Assembly: GCF_001642735.1 (NCBI RefSeq)
Contig: NZ_LWHM01000005.1
Coordinates: 1 to 64,000 of the forward strand
Direction: 5' to 3'
Source: Pseudohongiella nitratireducens
GTDB lineage: Bacteria; Pseudomonadota; Gammaproteobacteria; Pseudomonadales; Pseudohongiellaceae
DNA: 64,000 nucleotides
A program made the position numbers and the translations under genes. The notes under the pieces were generated by a model. It saw only the letters and a list, made by a program, of their open reading frames with translations. It searched no databases and had not been told where the DNA came from. Positions within the stretch are counted from its first letter, which is position 1. Every line of letters begins with the position of its first letter. Positions 24,748-34,239 of the stretch are shown piece after piece.

Positions 24748-27744
24748 ATGCTGTTTCGGCCCTGGCTGATTAAATTAAGTCTATTCTGGTTGCTTTCAGT
24801 AGTGACAGGTAATGCCTATGCAGCAAGTTATACCTTCCCGGGTGGCCCGTTGCCGGGTGGCTGCTCCTCGTCAGGAGCAACCGTGACCTGCAGCGGTTAC
24901 CTTAATCTTGGTAACAGTGATTCAATTACCGTTAGTTCTCCAACAACCTGGGTGTTTGGTAATGGCGGCTTTAATGGTGCAAGTATTAATGTCGGAGGCT
25001 CTCCTGCTGACTTGACCATTGATATGAGCGGTAGCCTGAACGTAGGTAATAACACGGATGTTGTGGCGAATATTGAAGCGTCAAATATCTACGCCTCTGG
25101 TGGCAACCTGACCTGGGTCGGTGACATTGATGTTACGGGTGCTGCCAACCTCAATGGCAATAACCTCGATTACACCGGAAATATCACCGCCAGCAGCATG
25201 CAGCTAGGCAGTAATGGTGAAGTGAACGGCAACCTGCAGGCGTCAGGAACGCTCACAATCGGCAGTGGTACCGAAGTCACAGGCAATGTGGATGGTGGCA
25301 CGGTCAATATCAATCAAAATGCCACTGTGAACGGCCCGGTTACGGCGACTAACAACGTCAATATGTCACAGGGCAGTACGGTAAATGGCAATATCGAAGC
25401 GACGAACAACCTGAATGCCAGCAGCAATAACGTGACTATCAACGGCAATGTTGAGGTTGGTAATAACGCGAATCTGGGCAATAACATGGACCTTGATGGC
25501 AGTGTCACCAGTGGCGGTGACCTCAATATGAGTGGTAACTGCAACATATCAGGAGATGTGAACGGACATAACATAAATATAGGCAATGGCAGCTATATTG
25601 GCGGTAGTGTTGATTCCGAAGGGCAGGTTTCGAACCAGGGTACCATCAATGGTAACGTTAACTCCGATGGGCCTGTCTATACGGACAATGGCACCATTAA
25701 TGGCTATGTCAACGCACCTAACGAAGAGCAGGTTGGTAACACTGGCAACGTCGGTGGCCCTGTCTGTGATCAGAACTCCAATGAAGGCCCCTGTAGTGGT
25801 GGCGGTGGTGGCGTGGATCATTATCGTATTGAACATAGCGGGCAACTGCTGACCTGTGAAGCTGAAACTGTCATTATCAGAGCCTGTGAAGATGCCGGGT
25901 GTACCACCGAGTCGACGTTGACTGGCGGTGTTACCCTGGTTGCAACATCGGGGTCATCCACTAATTTCAACAGCAGCTTCAGTGCCTCCACGACGGCATC
26001 TGCTGCCGTGGAATTATCGACGCCAGGTTCTTATACGCTTTCTTTATCTACTGTCCCCGAAGCCGCAGCGAATGCAACGCAATGTCAAAGCCCCTCAGGT
26101 TGTACGCTGGAAGTGGTCGACACAGCGTTACGCTGGCAGAGTATTCCTACCCAAACCGCAGGTACCGCATTTACTACCGTTCTGGAAGCCATCAGGACGG
26201 ATACTGATACCGGTGCCTGTGCCACAGCATTGACCGGTGTCAGTGAAATTGATGTCAGTGTGGAATGCCTGGATCCTGGCTCATGTAGTAGTGGCGGCTC
26301 CCTGCTCAGTGTGGCCGGGACCGCTGCCAGTGAGTACCCGACTTATACTGCGGTGACTGCCAGTTTTGGTGGCACGGGCACAGCCTCACTTAATACTGAG
26401 CTGGAAGATGTCGGGCAAATACGTTTGTATGCGAGTGCTCAAGCAAATAATGGCGACACGCTTGCCGGTGTTTCCAATGCATTTGTCGTCCGGCCTGCGT
26501 CTATCAATGTTGCTGTCTCCGGTCCTGGCGGTTACTCAGCTGGCATCTTTGCCAAAACAGGCGAAGACTTTAGTGTTGTGTTGACCGCCAGAAGTAGCAG
26601 CGGTCAGGTAACGCCGAATTTTGGCAACGAGACCTCGCCTGAAACCTTAACGCTGGCGCCCAGTGGTACAGCGGTCGTTCCCAGCGGAGGCTACAGTGGT
26701 GATATCAGCCTGGTTGCGCCTTTCAGTAAAACCGGTGCCGGAGAATTCAGCAGCTCACAAGTGCGTTATAGTGAAGTAGGGACGGCGCGGTTTACTGCCC
26801 GTGTTTCGTCACTGGATTATTTGGGCACAGGTAATGTGTCAACTGTCTCTGCAGACATTGGTCGTTTTATTCCCTGGCAGTTTGAACTGGTGGATGCCTG
26901 GGTCACACCAGCCTGCCAGAACCTGAGTGATCCGTTTACCTATATGAGTCAACCCTTGGAATTGTCGCTGGAAGTACTGGCTGAAAACCGCGGCGGCAAT
27001 ACCACACTGAACTATCCGGATGTCGGCACGGGTGCTACTGTTATGTTAAGTGCCAGGGATGAGGCTGGTGGCTCGGATATCAGTGACCGCTTGGGGGGAG
27101 ACAGTTTTACCCCCGTCTGGGATGAAGGGGAGGCCATTGTTGCCGCACAAGCTTTCCAGGTGGATCGAGATAGCAGTGGTGATCCGGATGGTCCATTTGA
27201 TGTCCGGATTGGTATCATGCTGGATGATAATGAGACAGGTGGCTCTTATACGGTTGTGGCAGATCCGGACTTCAAAGCAGATGAATCTGATTGCACAACG
27301 CCGGACAATTGCAACGCCATTGCGGTAGATGACACCCAGGACGTTCGCTTTGGGCTGGCTGTGGTTCCCGACACTTTCGGTCCTGAAAATGAAGCTTTGC
27401 CGATATTGGTGACGACACAATACTGGCAGGGCAGTTACTTCATTCGTAACGTTGATGATAATTGCACTGAAATCGAACCGGCTGATATCAGCATTTTGAG
27501 CAATGCCAGCTCATTGTCTACGTCGGCAGACGGGGCGACTGCATCACTGATTACCGGTCGTAACTACTACCCTGATCTTTTCTGGACTGCTCCGGATGCA
27601 ACCGGTGCTATCCTGTTTGAACTGGATGTCCCCGCCTGGCTGCAAAATGACGAGACGCCCAGCAACAACCCGCGTGCCTATGCCACCTTTGGCCGTCAGG
27701 ATGGGCACGATCGTATTACTGTCTGGAAAGAAGTTTACAACTAA
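24748..27744 (+). CDS. Very large secreted protein: bactofilin-like solenoid fused to MshQ/DUF6701-type region
   Basis: This 998-residue exported protein has a signal peptide at about 1-26 (ending NAYAAS). Residues about 75-345 are Asn/Gly-rich short repeats (NGNLQASGTLTIGSGTEVTG, then VNGNIEATNNLN and INGNVEVGNNANLG) that read as a right-handed beta-solenoid like bactofilins. A five-Gly linker at about 351 leads to YRIEHSGQLLTCEAETVIIR and RACEDAGCTTE. The C-terminus is IPWQFELVDAWVTPACQ, TTQYWQGSYFIRNVDDNC and YATFGRQDGHDRI, as in MshQ and DUF6701 proteins. Many paired cysteines suggest disulfides. MshQ normally sits in a pilus operon, but none is here. The start at 24748 has AGGAG just upstream; an ATG at 24730 is possible. 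Confidence 0.78.
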   Translation: MLFRPWLIKLSLFWLLSVVTGNAYAASYTFPGGPLPGGCSSSGATVTCSGYLNLGNSDSITVSSPTTWVFGNGGFNGASINVGGSPADLTIDMSGSLNVGNNTDVVANIEASNIYASGGNLTWVGDIDVTGAANLNGNNLDYTGNITASSMQLGSNGEVNGNLQASGTLTIGSGTEVTGNVDGGTVNINQNATVNGPVTATNNVNMSQGSTVNGNIEATNNLNASSNNVTINGNVEVGNNANLGNNMDLDGSVTSGGDLNMSGNCNISGDVNGHNINIGNGSYIGGSVDSEGQVSNQGTINGNVNSDGPVYTDNGTINGYVNAPNEEQVGNTGNVGGPVCDQNSNEGPCSGGGGGVDHYRIEHSGQLLTCEAETVIIRACEDAGCTTESTLTGGVTLVATSGSSTNFNSSFSASTTASAAVELSTPGSYTLSLSTVPEAAANATQCQSPSGCTLEVVDTALRWQSIPTQTAGTAFTTVLEAIRTDTDTGACATALTGVSEIDVSVECLDPGSCSSGGSLLSVAGTAASEYPTYTAVTASFGGTGTASLNTELEDVGQIRLYASAQANNGDTLAGVSNAFVVRPASINVAVSGPGGYSAGIFAKTGEDFSVVLTARSSSGQVTPNFGNETSPETLTLAPSGTAVVPSGGYSGDISLVAPFSKTGAGEFSSSQVRYSEVGTARFTARVSSLDYLGTGNVSTVSADIGRFIPWQFELVDAWVTPACQNLSDPFTYMSQPLELSLEVLAENRGGNTTLNYPDVGTGATVMLSARDEAGGSDISDRLGGDSFTPVWDEGEAIVAAQAFQVDRDSSGDPDGPFDVRIGIMLDDNETGGSYTVVADPDFKADESDCTTPDNCNAIAVDDTQDVRFGLAVVPDTFGPENEALPILVTTQYWQGSYFIRNVDDNCTEIEPADISILSNASSLSTSADGATASLITGRNYYPDLFWTAPDATGAILFELDVPAWLQNDETPSNNPRAYATFGRQDGHDRITVWKEVYN

Positions 27745-27769
27745 GGTGTAAGGTTGGGGCAAGGTTGGA

Positions 27770-28591
27770 ATGGTCGTGTTCGAGTTGATGTTTTTGCTGC
27801 CCCTGCTTGGTGCGGTCACCGGGTTGCTGGCCGGGCTGTTTGGTGTCGGTGGCGGGGCTGTGATGGTCCCGGTTCTGACCTGGCTGTTCTACCGCTTTAA
27901 TCTCAGTGAGCTGTGGGTAGTTCACCTGGCACTGGGTACTTCCATGGCAGCCATCATTCCAACAGCCATTGCCAGCTTGCGCGCACATCATCGGCGCGGA
28001 GGTGTTTACTGGAATGCAGTTCGAGGTTTGGCGCCAGGTATCATACTAGGCTCGTTTGCAGCCACGTTTGTGGCGAGTAACCTCGAGCCGGAGCCACTAT
28101 CGCTGTTTTTCTTTGTCTTTATGTGTGTCATCGCCTGGCGCCTGCTCAGATCAGGGAAACCGGGTGAAACAGGTGACAGGCAGATTAATTTGCCGCGGTT
28201 ATCTCAGCTAAGCCTGGTTGGCTCAGGCATTGGTGCGATTTCGGCACTGGCGGCTATTGGTGGTGGCACATTAACGGTGCCGTATCTGGCTTCTCGTGGC
28301 TTGCCCCTGAAAACAGCCATTGGCAGTTCGGCTGCCGTAGGCTTACCGATTGCAATGGCAGGGACCCTGGGCTATCTGTGGAACGGCTTTCAGCAGGTTG
28401 ATCTGCCTGCCTGGAGCACCGGGTTTGTATACTGGCCGGGTGTGCTGGGGATTGCCGCCACCAGTTTGTTAACGGCACCGTTAGGGGCCAGCCTGGCCCA
28501 CCGGCTCCCTGTTGGCGTGTTGCGTCGGTTGTTTGCCTTACTGGTGGTTCTGCTCGCATTGCAGATGTTACTGATGACACTGGCCGCCTGA
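27770..28591 (+). CDS. TauE/SafE-family permease (sulfite/anion exporter type)
   Basis: This 273-residue membrane protein has about eight helices in two related halves. Each half contains the family signature: LAGLFGVGGGAVMVPVL near the start and SALAAIGGGTLTVPYLASR in the middle. Conserved LALGTSMAAIIPTAIASLRAH and the later IGSSAAVGLPIAMAGTLGY complete the pattern. Members export sulfite, sulfoacetate or related organosulfur anions; the substrate here is not evident. It follows the large secreted protein by 25 bp, but a functional link is doubtful. Confidence 0.88.
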   Translation: MVVFELMFLLPLLGAVTGLLAGLFGVGGGAVMVPVLTWLFYRFNLSELWVVHLALGTSMAAIIPTAIASLRAHHRRGGVYWNAVRGLAPGIILGSFAATFVASNLEPEPLSLFFFVFMCVIAWRLLRSGKPGETGDRQINLPRLSQLSLVGSGIGAISALAAIGGGTLTVPYLASRGLPLKTAIGSSAAVGLPIAMAGTLGYLWNGFQQVDLPAWSTGFVYWPGVLGIAATSLLTAPLGASLAHRLPVGVLRRLFALLVVLLALQMLLMTLAA

Positions 28592-28608
28592 AATTATACG
28601 TCGGGCAG

Positions 28609-29931
28609 TCAGACCTGCAATGGCCGGTAAGTCACACCTGAGACCATGGGCCTGCCAAAGCGCGACAAGGCATAGCCGTCCGGATTGAGTGCGGTTGACT
28701 GACCGTTGATCGTGTCGGTCAATAATTGCGCTGACCCACAGGCCAATGTCCAGCCAAGGCTGCCATGACCGGTGTTCAGATAAAGCCCTTCAATATCGGA
28801 CGGCCCGATAATGGGGGTGCTGTCAGGTGTCATTGGCCGCAAGCCTGTCCAGGCTTTGCCGGTTTGCCAGTTGGTGGCAGTGGGGAACATATCGTTACCC
28901 ACTTTGCGTAATGTATCGATCGCGGATTGTCGCAGTCCCGATGAATAGCCTGACAGCTCGGCAATACCGCCGACACGTATACGGTTATCAAAGCGCGTTA
29001 CCGCGACTTTGAAGGTTTCATCCATGAGTGTGGACTGAGGTGCACCAGCCTCATCGTCAACGTCCAGTGTCAGGGAGTATCCCTTGACCGGATAAGTGGG
29101 CAGGTTGATGCCCAGTGACTTCTTCATCAGCTTACGTGACAGGCTGCCTGCCGCGATGACGACAGCATCCGGCCACATGGTCATGATCTCATTGTCAGGG
29201 CCACGAAACTGGATGGTGTTGACCTTACCATTGGCTACGCTCATCCCTTCGATCTGGTGGCCATAACGCATTTCTACGCCAAGTTTTTCACAGGCGTCAC
29301 TCAGCTTTCTGGTGAACTGATAGCAGTCTCCGGTGCTGTCATTGGTGATTTGCAGGCCACCGCAATACGGTAGTGTGCGCTCACCCCCTGATGCCAGCCC
29401 TGGTTCTGCCTCAACCAGTTCCCGGGCAGAAAGTGAGCGGTAGGGAATGCCGTAATGGTCCAGAATGTCGCAGTCCTGCTGAGCCTGGAGCCACTGTTTT
29501 TGTGAACGAAACAGCTGCAGTGTGCCCAGCTGGCGCTGCTCGTAATTCAAGCCGAGTTCGCTGTCCAATACCTGCATGCGATCCTGGCTGTACAAGGCCA
29601 GTTGTAGCAATCTGGATTTGTTGCGTTTGTAGTCAGCTACAGAACACTGTCGCCACATCTGCCACATCCACTGATATTGCTGCCAATCGAACGTGGGTCG
29701 GAAACGCAGTGGTGCATGACGGGATAATAGCCAGCCCAGTGCTTTGCGAGGTACGCCGGGTGCTGCCCAGGGCGTGGAATAGCCAGTTGAGAGCATGCCA
29801 GCATTGGCGAAGCTGGTTTCCAGTGCGGGCCCTGATTGTCTCTCGATGAGAGTGACTTGATGGCCACTTTTGGCCAGGTGCCAGGCAGTGGTCATGCCAA
29901 TAACACCGCCACCAATAACCAGCGTATGCAT
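28609..29931 (-). CDS. dadA: D-amino acid dehydrogenase DadA
   Basis: This 440-residue FAD flavoprotein of the DAO family oxidises D-amino acids, chiefly D-alanine, to 2-oxo acids at the inner membrane. The FAD-binding N-terminus is LVIGGGVIGMTTAWHLAKSG, followed by ERQSGPALETSFANAGMLST. The C-terminus has WTGLRPMTPDSTPIIGPS and YLNTGHGSLGWTLACGSA. Length matches DadA (432-436). It is divergent from an Lrp-type regulator, the usual control arrangement for dad genes. No alanine racemase is adjacent. Confidence 0.92.
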   Translation of the reverse strand: MHTLVIGGGVIGMTTAWHLAKSGHQVTLIERQSGPALETSFANAGMLSTGYSTPWAAPGVPRKALGWLLSRHAPLRFRPTFDWQQYQWMWQMWRQCSVADYKRNKSRLLQLALYSQDRMQVLDSELGLNYEQRQLGTLQLFRSQKQWLQAQQDCDILDHYGIPYRSLSARELVEAEPGLASGGERTLPYCGGLQITNDSTGDCYQFTRKLSDACEKLGVEMRYGHQIEGMSVANGKVNTIQFRGPDNEIMTMWPDAVVIAAGSLSRKLMKKSLGINLPTYPVKGYSLTLDVDDEAGAPQSTLMDETFKVAVTRFDNRIRVGGIAELSGYSSGLRQSAIDTLRKVGNDMFPTATNWQTGKAWTGLRPMTPDSTPIIGPSDIEGLYLNTGHGSLGWTLACGSAQLLTDTINGQSTALNPDGYALSRFGRPMVSGVTYRPLQV

Positions 29932-30152
29932 TTACAAAATCTCCTTTGTTTGAGTAGCTGTTTAGTTAATGTGGCTATTGTAATTGTTACTGGTAGTCGA
30001 TATTTTTCAGATTATTGTAGTATTATGGTTAATATTTCTGATAAAAATGGATTAGCAGTAATAATTTCTACTGTTTTGCTGAATATTAGAATGCCAGGCA
30101 GATAGTCCAAATCCCCTACCATGAAGGCCCGACCGATACGGCTGGAGATACC
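29932..30152. promoter_or_regulatory. AT-rich dadA/lrp divergent control region
   Basis: This 221-bp interval is far more AT-rich than its neighbours and has several TATT/AATA and GTAATT-like segments in helical phase. That is the kind of DNA Lrp-family octamers wrap. It should hold both promoters. I cannot pick out exact -35/-10 boxes with confidence. Confidence 0.5.
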
Positions 30153-30656
30153 ATGAAAACCAAACGATTGAGTAGCCGAGAGCTGGATAAAATTGATCGA
30201 AATATACTAAAGGTATTGCAAGAGGATGGTCGTATCTCCTATGTGGAACTGGGGGAGCGGGTAGGACTGTCGACGACCCCTTGTCTCGAACGTGTCAGGC
30301 GACTGGAGCGCGAGAAGTTCATACTGGGCTACAGTGCCAGATTGAACCCCCATAAGCTGCAGGCACCTTTGCTGGTGTTTGTGGAAATTAGTCTCTCGTC
30401 AAAATCTGCCAGCATTTTCGAGGATTTTCGTCGTGCTGTCCTGGAGTTACCACAAATTCTGGAATGCCACCTGGTGTCGGGGGATTTTGACTATCTGGTA
30501 AAAGCGCGCATTTCTGAGATGGCATCGTACCGCAAGCTGTTGGGTGATATTTTGCTGAGGTTGCCATCGGTACGCGAGTCCAAGAGTTATATTGTCATGG
30601 AAGAGATCAAGGAAACCTTGCGATTGCCCGTTCTTGACCAGTCTGATCTGGTGTAA
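30153..30656 (+). CDS. Lrp/AsnC-family regulator, probable dadA activator
   Basis: This 167-residue protein has an N-terminal helix-turn-helix (about 10-65: LDKIDRNILKVLQEDGRISY, LGERVGLSTTPCLERVRRLE) and a C-terminal RAM ligand-binding domain (LLVFVEISLSSK, VLELPQILECHLVSGDFDYL). These are the hallmarks of global Lrp and of DadR/BkdR activators in pseudomonads. Lrp-type proteins sense leucine or alanine. Divergence from dadA implies control of D-alanine catabolism. Confidence 0.9.
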   Translation: MKTKRLSSRELDKIDRNILKVLQEDGRISYVELGERVGLSTTPCLERVRRLEREKFILGYSARLNPHKLQAPLLVFVEISLSSKSASIFEDFRRAVLELPQILECHLVSGDFDYLVKARISEMASYRKLLGDILLRLPSVRESKSYIVMEEIKETLRLPVLDQSDLV

Positions 30657-30664
30657 CCCTTACA

Positions 30665-31093
30665 GTGGTCTATCTCACGCTTTTCGCCAGTGCTTTTCTG
30701 GCTGCCACATTGCTGCCGGCAAGTTCTGAAGCATACCTGCTCTATCTCCTGCAGGGAGATCGCAATGCCTTGATGTTGTGGCTGGTTGCCACGCTGGGTA
30801 ATACCGCTGGTGGCATGCTGAATTATTGCCTGGGAGTCTATATCAGTCATTTCTCGGGATGGGCTGACCGTGCCTTTAGTGAAAAACAGCGAGAACGAGC
30901 AGCAGGTCTATTCCGCAAATACGGAGTCTGGACGTTGCTAGGGTCCTGGCTCCCCATCGTCGGGGATCCACTCACATTCGTGGCCGGTCTGGCCGGCACA
31001 CGGTGGCGGTTGGCGTTGTTGCTCATAGCAGTCGGTAAAGGTGCACGCTATGCCGTGTTGATAGCGTTCAGTTACTGGGTGTTAAGCCGCTGA
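30665..31093 (+). CDS. YqaA-like small membrane protein (SNARE-associated/DedA-like)
   Basis: This 142-residue protein has four or five hydrophobic helices and the YqaA pattern: FLAATLLPASSEAYLLYLL, LGNTAGGMLNYCLGVY and FRKYGVWTLLGSWLPIVGDP. The last carries the arginine/glycine-containing re-entrant motif of DedA-type flippases. Relatives may move lipid carriers across the membrane, but the function of YqaA itself is unknown. It starts with GTG at 30665, only 8 bp after the Lrp gene, so the two are probably co-transcribed. Confidence 0.82.
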   Translation: MVYLTLFASAFLAATLLPASSEAYLLYLLQGDRNALMLWLVATLGNTAGGMLNYCLGVYISHFSGWADRAFSEKQRERAAGLFRKYGVWTLLGSWLPIVGDPLTFVAGLAGTRWRLALLLIAVGKGARYAVLIAFSYWVLSR

Positions 31094-31101
31094 TAGAGGC
31101 A

Positions 31102-33108
31102 TCATTTGTGGTTATGAATCACTTCAGTGCTGCAGTAAGTGGTTTCGGTCAGTCGCTTGGTGTAATTGTTTAATATGCGGCTGGCTGCAGTTGGCTTGAT
31201 AACGCCAGTGTTAATTTGCTTGCGGATGAATTCATTCAGGCGACGATCCAGATCATTTGGAAAATACTGGACCTGACTTAACATCTCCTGAGTGCTTAAG
31301 CCTTTGAGAGACTCTTCAATCCAGAAATTGCCAGGTTCATCATCCCGGGCGTAGACGTGAACTTCATCCACGCGTCCCATGAGGTTGTGGGCATCGCCGA
31401 GAATTTCCTGGTAAGCACCGACCAGAAAGATGCCGATATGGTAACGTTCGCCAGACTGGTGTTCATGCAAAGGCAGCCAGTTGGCATTACCCTGACCGCT
31501 AACATAATTCTTGATTTTCCCATCAGAGTCGCAGGTCAGATCAACGACCTGAGCACGGCGTGTGGGTAGTTCATCCAGCCGGTGTAATGGCATGACGGGA
31601 AATACCTGGTCAATTGCCCAGTGGTCGATAATGGAATGAAAGACCGAGAAATCACAGAGATAAAGATCGGTCAATTGCTCTTCCAGGTCCAGTTGCTCTT
31701 GTGGTGGCGGTGACAGTTCCGCTGCCTGGAGCTTGCGTAAAATTTCCCGGCAGGTATGCCAATAGAGTCGGTCTGACTGAGCGACATGCTCCAGACTGAT
31801 GTAGCCCAGCCTCAGCAGTTGATCCACTTCTGAGCGTAACTCTTCAGCATCGTGATAACACTCCAGCAGGATGCCGGGGACATCATGTTTCTCTGCGTCG
31901 GCCAGTGTCGACTGCATCCGCGAGAGTACCGCAGGAATTTCGTCTTCATTCAGCTCATCTGTCAGCGGCGGGCTGTCCGGGCGGTGAACGCCGAGCACCG
32001 GCACTACCAGCATGGAATGGTGGGCGGTCAGTGCACGACCACTTTCCGACAGCAACGTCGGCACGGCAACATCGCGTTCTTCACAAATTTCCTTGACCGC
32101 ATAAACGATGACATTGGCATACTCTCGCAGGCCATAGTTGATGGAAGATTCCGAGTTCTCATAGTCACCACCGTAATTCACCCCGAGTCCGCCACCGACG
32201 TCCAGAAATTTGATCTGACAGCCACGTTTAATCAGGTCGGTATAGATCTGGGTGATTTCTTTAACCGCACTTCGCAACACCTGGATGTCTGATATCTGAC
32301 TGCCCAGATGGAAGTGCAAAAGTTCAAGGCTGTCGGTCTGATCTCGTGCTTTAAGGGTTTGTACCAGTTTGACGACTTCAGGAATGGTCAGACCAAACTT
32401 GGAGCGTGAACCACCCGATTCATACCAGCGCCCTGACCCTTTGGTGTTGAGCTTGACCCGGACACCCAGGCGGGGTGTTTGCTCTTGCTCCGATGCCAGC
32501 AGTAGCAACTGCTCAAACTCACTGTATTTCTCAATGATCGGGATGACCTGTTGACCCAATTGCTGAGCGTTGAGCATCAGCGACAGCATGACGTGGTCTT
32601 TCACGCCGTTACACAAGAGTAATGTGTCATCGCCAATTAATGGCAGGGCTGCCATCAGTTCTGCTTTGGAGCCACATTCCAGGCCAGCGTCAAACTCACG
32701 GCCAGCCTCCAGCACTTCGGCCACCACCTCGTGTAACTGGTTGACCTTGATGGGGTAAATACTTCGGTACTGGTTGGGATATTGTGCTTCGGCAATGGCT
32801 TCACGGAATTTACGGTTCAGGCGTTGTACGCGGGCAGCGATAATATCCTGAAAGCGGACGATCAACGGCAATGCTGAGCCGCTTTCCAGTGCTGCATCTA
32901 CAACACTGTTAATGTCGATGGCCAGATCGGGGTTCTCGGTCGGTGTAACCGTGACATGACCATTGCTATCGATCTGAAAGAAACCGTCAGACCAGACATC
33001 CATGCCATAAGTGTCTCGTGCCTGCTGAATATTTTGTGCTGCCGTGCTGTCTGCCGTCATGGATCTACTGCTCCCCCGGTTCTTAAGTTCGGTTGTCATG
33101 TCAGTCAT
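31102..33108 (-). CDS. speA: Biosynthetic arginine decarboxylase
   Basis: This 668-residue fold III PLP enzyme (alanine-racemase-like barrel plus beta domain) converts arginine to agmatine. The PLP lysine lies in YRSIYPIKVNQLHEVV (about residue 115). Other family blocks are GLECGSKAELMAAL, LLHFHLGSQISDIQ and FLDVGGGLGVNYGG, with the C-terminal catalytic Cys region CDFSVFHSIIDHWAIDQVFP. Length is close to E. coli SpeA (658). It is the second gene of a speB-speA pair; agmatinase lies upstream on the same strand, separated by a tandem repeat. Together they make putrescine. Confidence 0.96.
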   Translation of the reverse strand: MTDMTTELKNRGSSRSMTADSTAAQNIQQARDTYGMDVWSDGFFQIDSNGHVTVTPTENPDLAIDINSVVDAALESGSALPLIVRFQDIIAARVQRLNRKFREAIAEAQYPNQYRSIYPIKVNQLHEVVAEVLEAGREFDAGLECGSKAELMAALPLIGDDTLLLCNGVKDHVMLSLMLNAQQLGQQVIPIIEKYSEFEQLLLLASEQEQTPRLGVRVKLNTKGSGRWYESGGSRSKFGLTIPEVVKLVQTLKARDQTDSLELLHFHLGSQISDIQVLRSAVKEITQIYTDLIKRGCQIKFLDVGGGLGVNYGGDYENSESSINYGLREYANVIVYAVKEICEERDVAVPTLLSESGRALTAHHSMLVVPVLGVHRPDSPPLTDELNEDEIPAVLSRMQSTLADAEKHDVPGILLECYHDAEELRSEVDQLLRLGYISLEHVAQSDRLYWHTCREILRKLQAAELSPPPQEQLDLEEQLTDLYLCDFSVFHSIIDHWAIDQVFPVMPLHRLDELPTRRAQVVDLTCDSDGKIKNYVSGQGNANWLPLHEHQSGERYHIGIFLVGAYQEILGDAHNLMGRVDEVHVYARDDEPGNFWIEESLKGLSTQEMLSQVQYFPNDLDRRLNEFIRKQINTGVIKPTAASRILNNYTKRLTETTYCSTEVIHNHK

Positions 33109-33122
33109 TCTGGGGCCAAGAG

Positions 33123-33215
33123 TGCTTTTTACGCTCAGGGCTATTTTTTACGCTCAGGGCTGTTTTTTACGCTCAGGGCTGTTTTTACGCTCAAGGCTGT
33201 CTTTACGCTCAAGGC
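33123..33215. repeat. Five-copy 18-19 bp tandem repeat between speB and speA
   Basis: The unit TGTTTTTTACGCTCAGGGC occurs five times in direct tandem: three copies of 19 bp and two of 18 bp with CAAGGC endings. A decayed sixth copy runs into the speB stop. The array fills almost the entire gap between the two polyamine genes. It could act as a recoding, attenuation or length-variable switch, or be neutral. Confidence 0.9.
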
Positions 33216-33219
33216 TTGC

Positions 33220-34173
33220 TTAAGCTCTGGGTTTGCGGCAGGCTGCATAGAGCGCCAGCAACTCGATGGCGATCTGGGCACCGGCCAGCGCAGTGACTTC
33301 GGCGTGATCATAAGCGGGAGCGACTTCCACGACATCCATCCCTACCAGATTAATACCGGTCAGGCCGCGAATAATATTCAGTGCCTGAAAACTGCTCAGC
33401 CCGCCAGGAACCGGGGTGCCGGTGCCGGGGGCAAATGCAGGATCCAGGCAGTCGATATCAAATGTCAGATAAACCGGGTGGTTGCCGACACGTTGCTTGA
33501 TCCGGCTGACCAGATCGGCTGCACTGTTTTCGTAGACATCGGCTGCGGAAAGGATCTGGTAGCCCAGCGTGTCATCATTTGTAGTTCGTATGCCTATCTG
33601 TACTGAGTGTTCTGGAAGCACAATGCCTTCTTTTGCGGCCTGGTAAAACATGGTGCCGTGATTGATCCCTTCACCCGAACTGGGCCAGGTATCGGTGTGG
33701 GCATCAAAGTGGATCAGCGCGATAGGACCGTGTTTACGAAAATGTGATCGCAAAGACGGGTAGCTGATAAAGTGATCTCCGCCCAGTAACAGGCAGGCAC
33801 AGTTCGCTGCAAGAATCGGATCTATCCAGCTTTCAATGTGTTTGACGCTGGTGAGTCCACCACCAAGGTGATTTTCACAGTCGCCATAATCGACGACTTT
33901 TAATGCCTGCAAAGGATCCTGTTGCCATGGCCAGGGGCGCTCCCAGGCCAGTGACATGGATGCGTTTCGAATGGCTCGCGGGCCAAGCCGGGCACCAGAG
34001 CGATTGGTAGTGGCGATATCCATCGGGACACCCATTACTGCGACATCCATACCGTCAAGTTGCCTGCCAAGCGGAGTTCGGAAAAAGCTGACTGCGCCAC
34101 CAAAACTGTGCGAATTTACTGCACCGCCACCAGGTTGGCCGGTAATGGCATTATCCCAACTGTCCATCGTCAT
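33220..34173 (-). CDS. speB: Agmatinase (ureohydrolase family)
   Basis: This enzyme of about 317 residues hydrolyses agmatine to putrescine and urea with two Mn ions. Ligands are visible in LLLGGDHFIS, LIHFDAHTDTWP (two Asp and one His) and LTFDIDCLDPAFAPG, with VGMDVVEVAPAYD near the end. The start at ATG 34173 (MTMDSWDNAITGQ) is favoured over 34239 because the longer N-terminus is not family-like; an ATG at 34167 is also possible. It is first in the speB-speA unit. Confidence 0.93.
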   Translation of the reverse strand: MTMDSWDNAITGQPGGGAVNSHSFGGAVSFFRTPLGRQLDGMDVAVMGVPMDIATTNRSGARLGPRAIRNASMSLAWERPWPWQQDPLQALKVVDYGDCENHLGGGLTSVKHIESWIDPILAANCACLLLGGDHFISYPSLRSHFRKHGPIALIHFDAHTDTWPSSGEGINHGTMFYQAAKEGIVLPEHSVQIGIRTTNDDTLGYQILSAADVYENSAADLVSRIKQRVGNHPVYLTFDIDCLDPAFAPGTGTPVPGGLSSFQALNIIRGLTGINLVGMDVVEVAPAYDHAEVTALAGAQIAIELLALYAACRKPRA

Positions 34174-34239
34174 ATTCGTGACCTGTGTTTTGCCCGGAAA
34201 TTTGGCCCTAAAGTAAACTACCGGCGGCTGAAATGCCAA

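Noticed and set aside
25200-25730. DNA tandem repeat or CRISPR-like array in the Asn-rich region
   Set aside because: The repetition is at the protein level (NGN/VxGN pattern). The DNA units vary in length and sequence and lie in a continuous frame, so it is coding solenoid sequence.
33141-33335. Minus-strand open frame encoding SVKTAL-type repeats
   Set aside because: It overlaps speB out of frame and owes its repeats to the tandem DNA array. No ribosome site supports translation.
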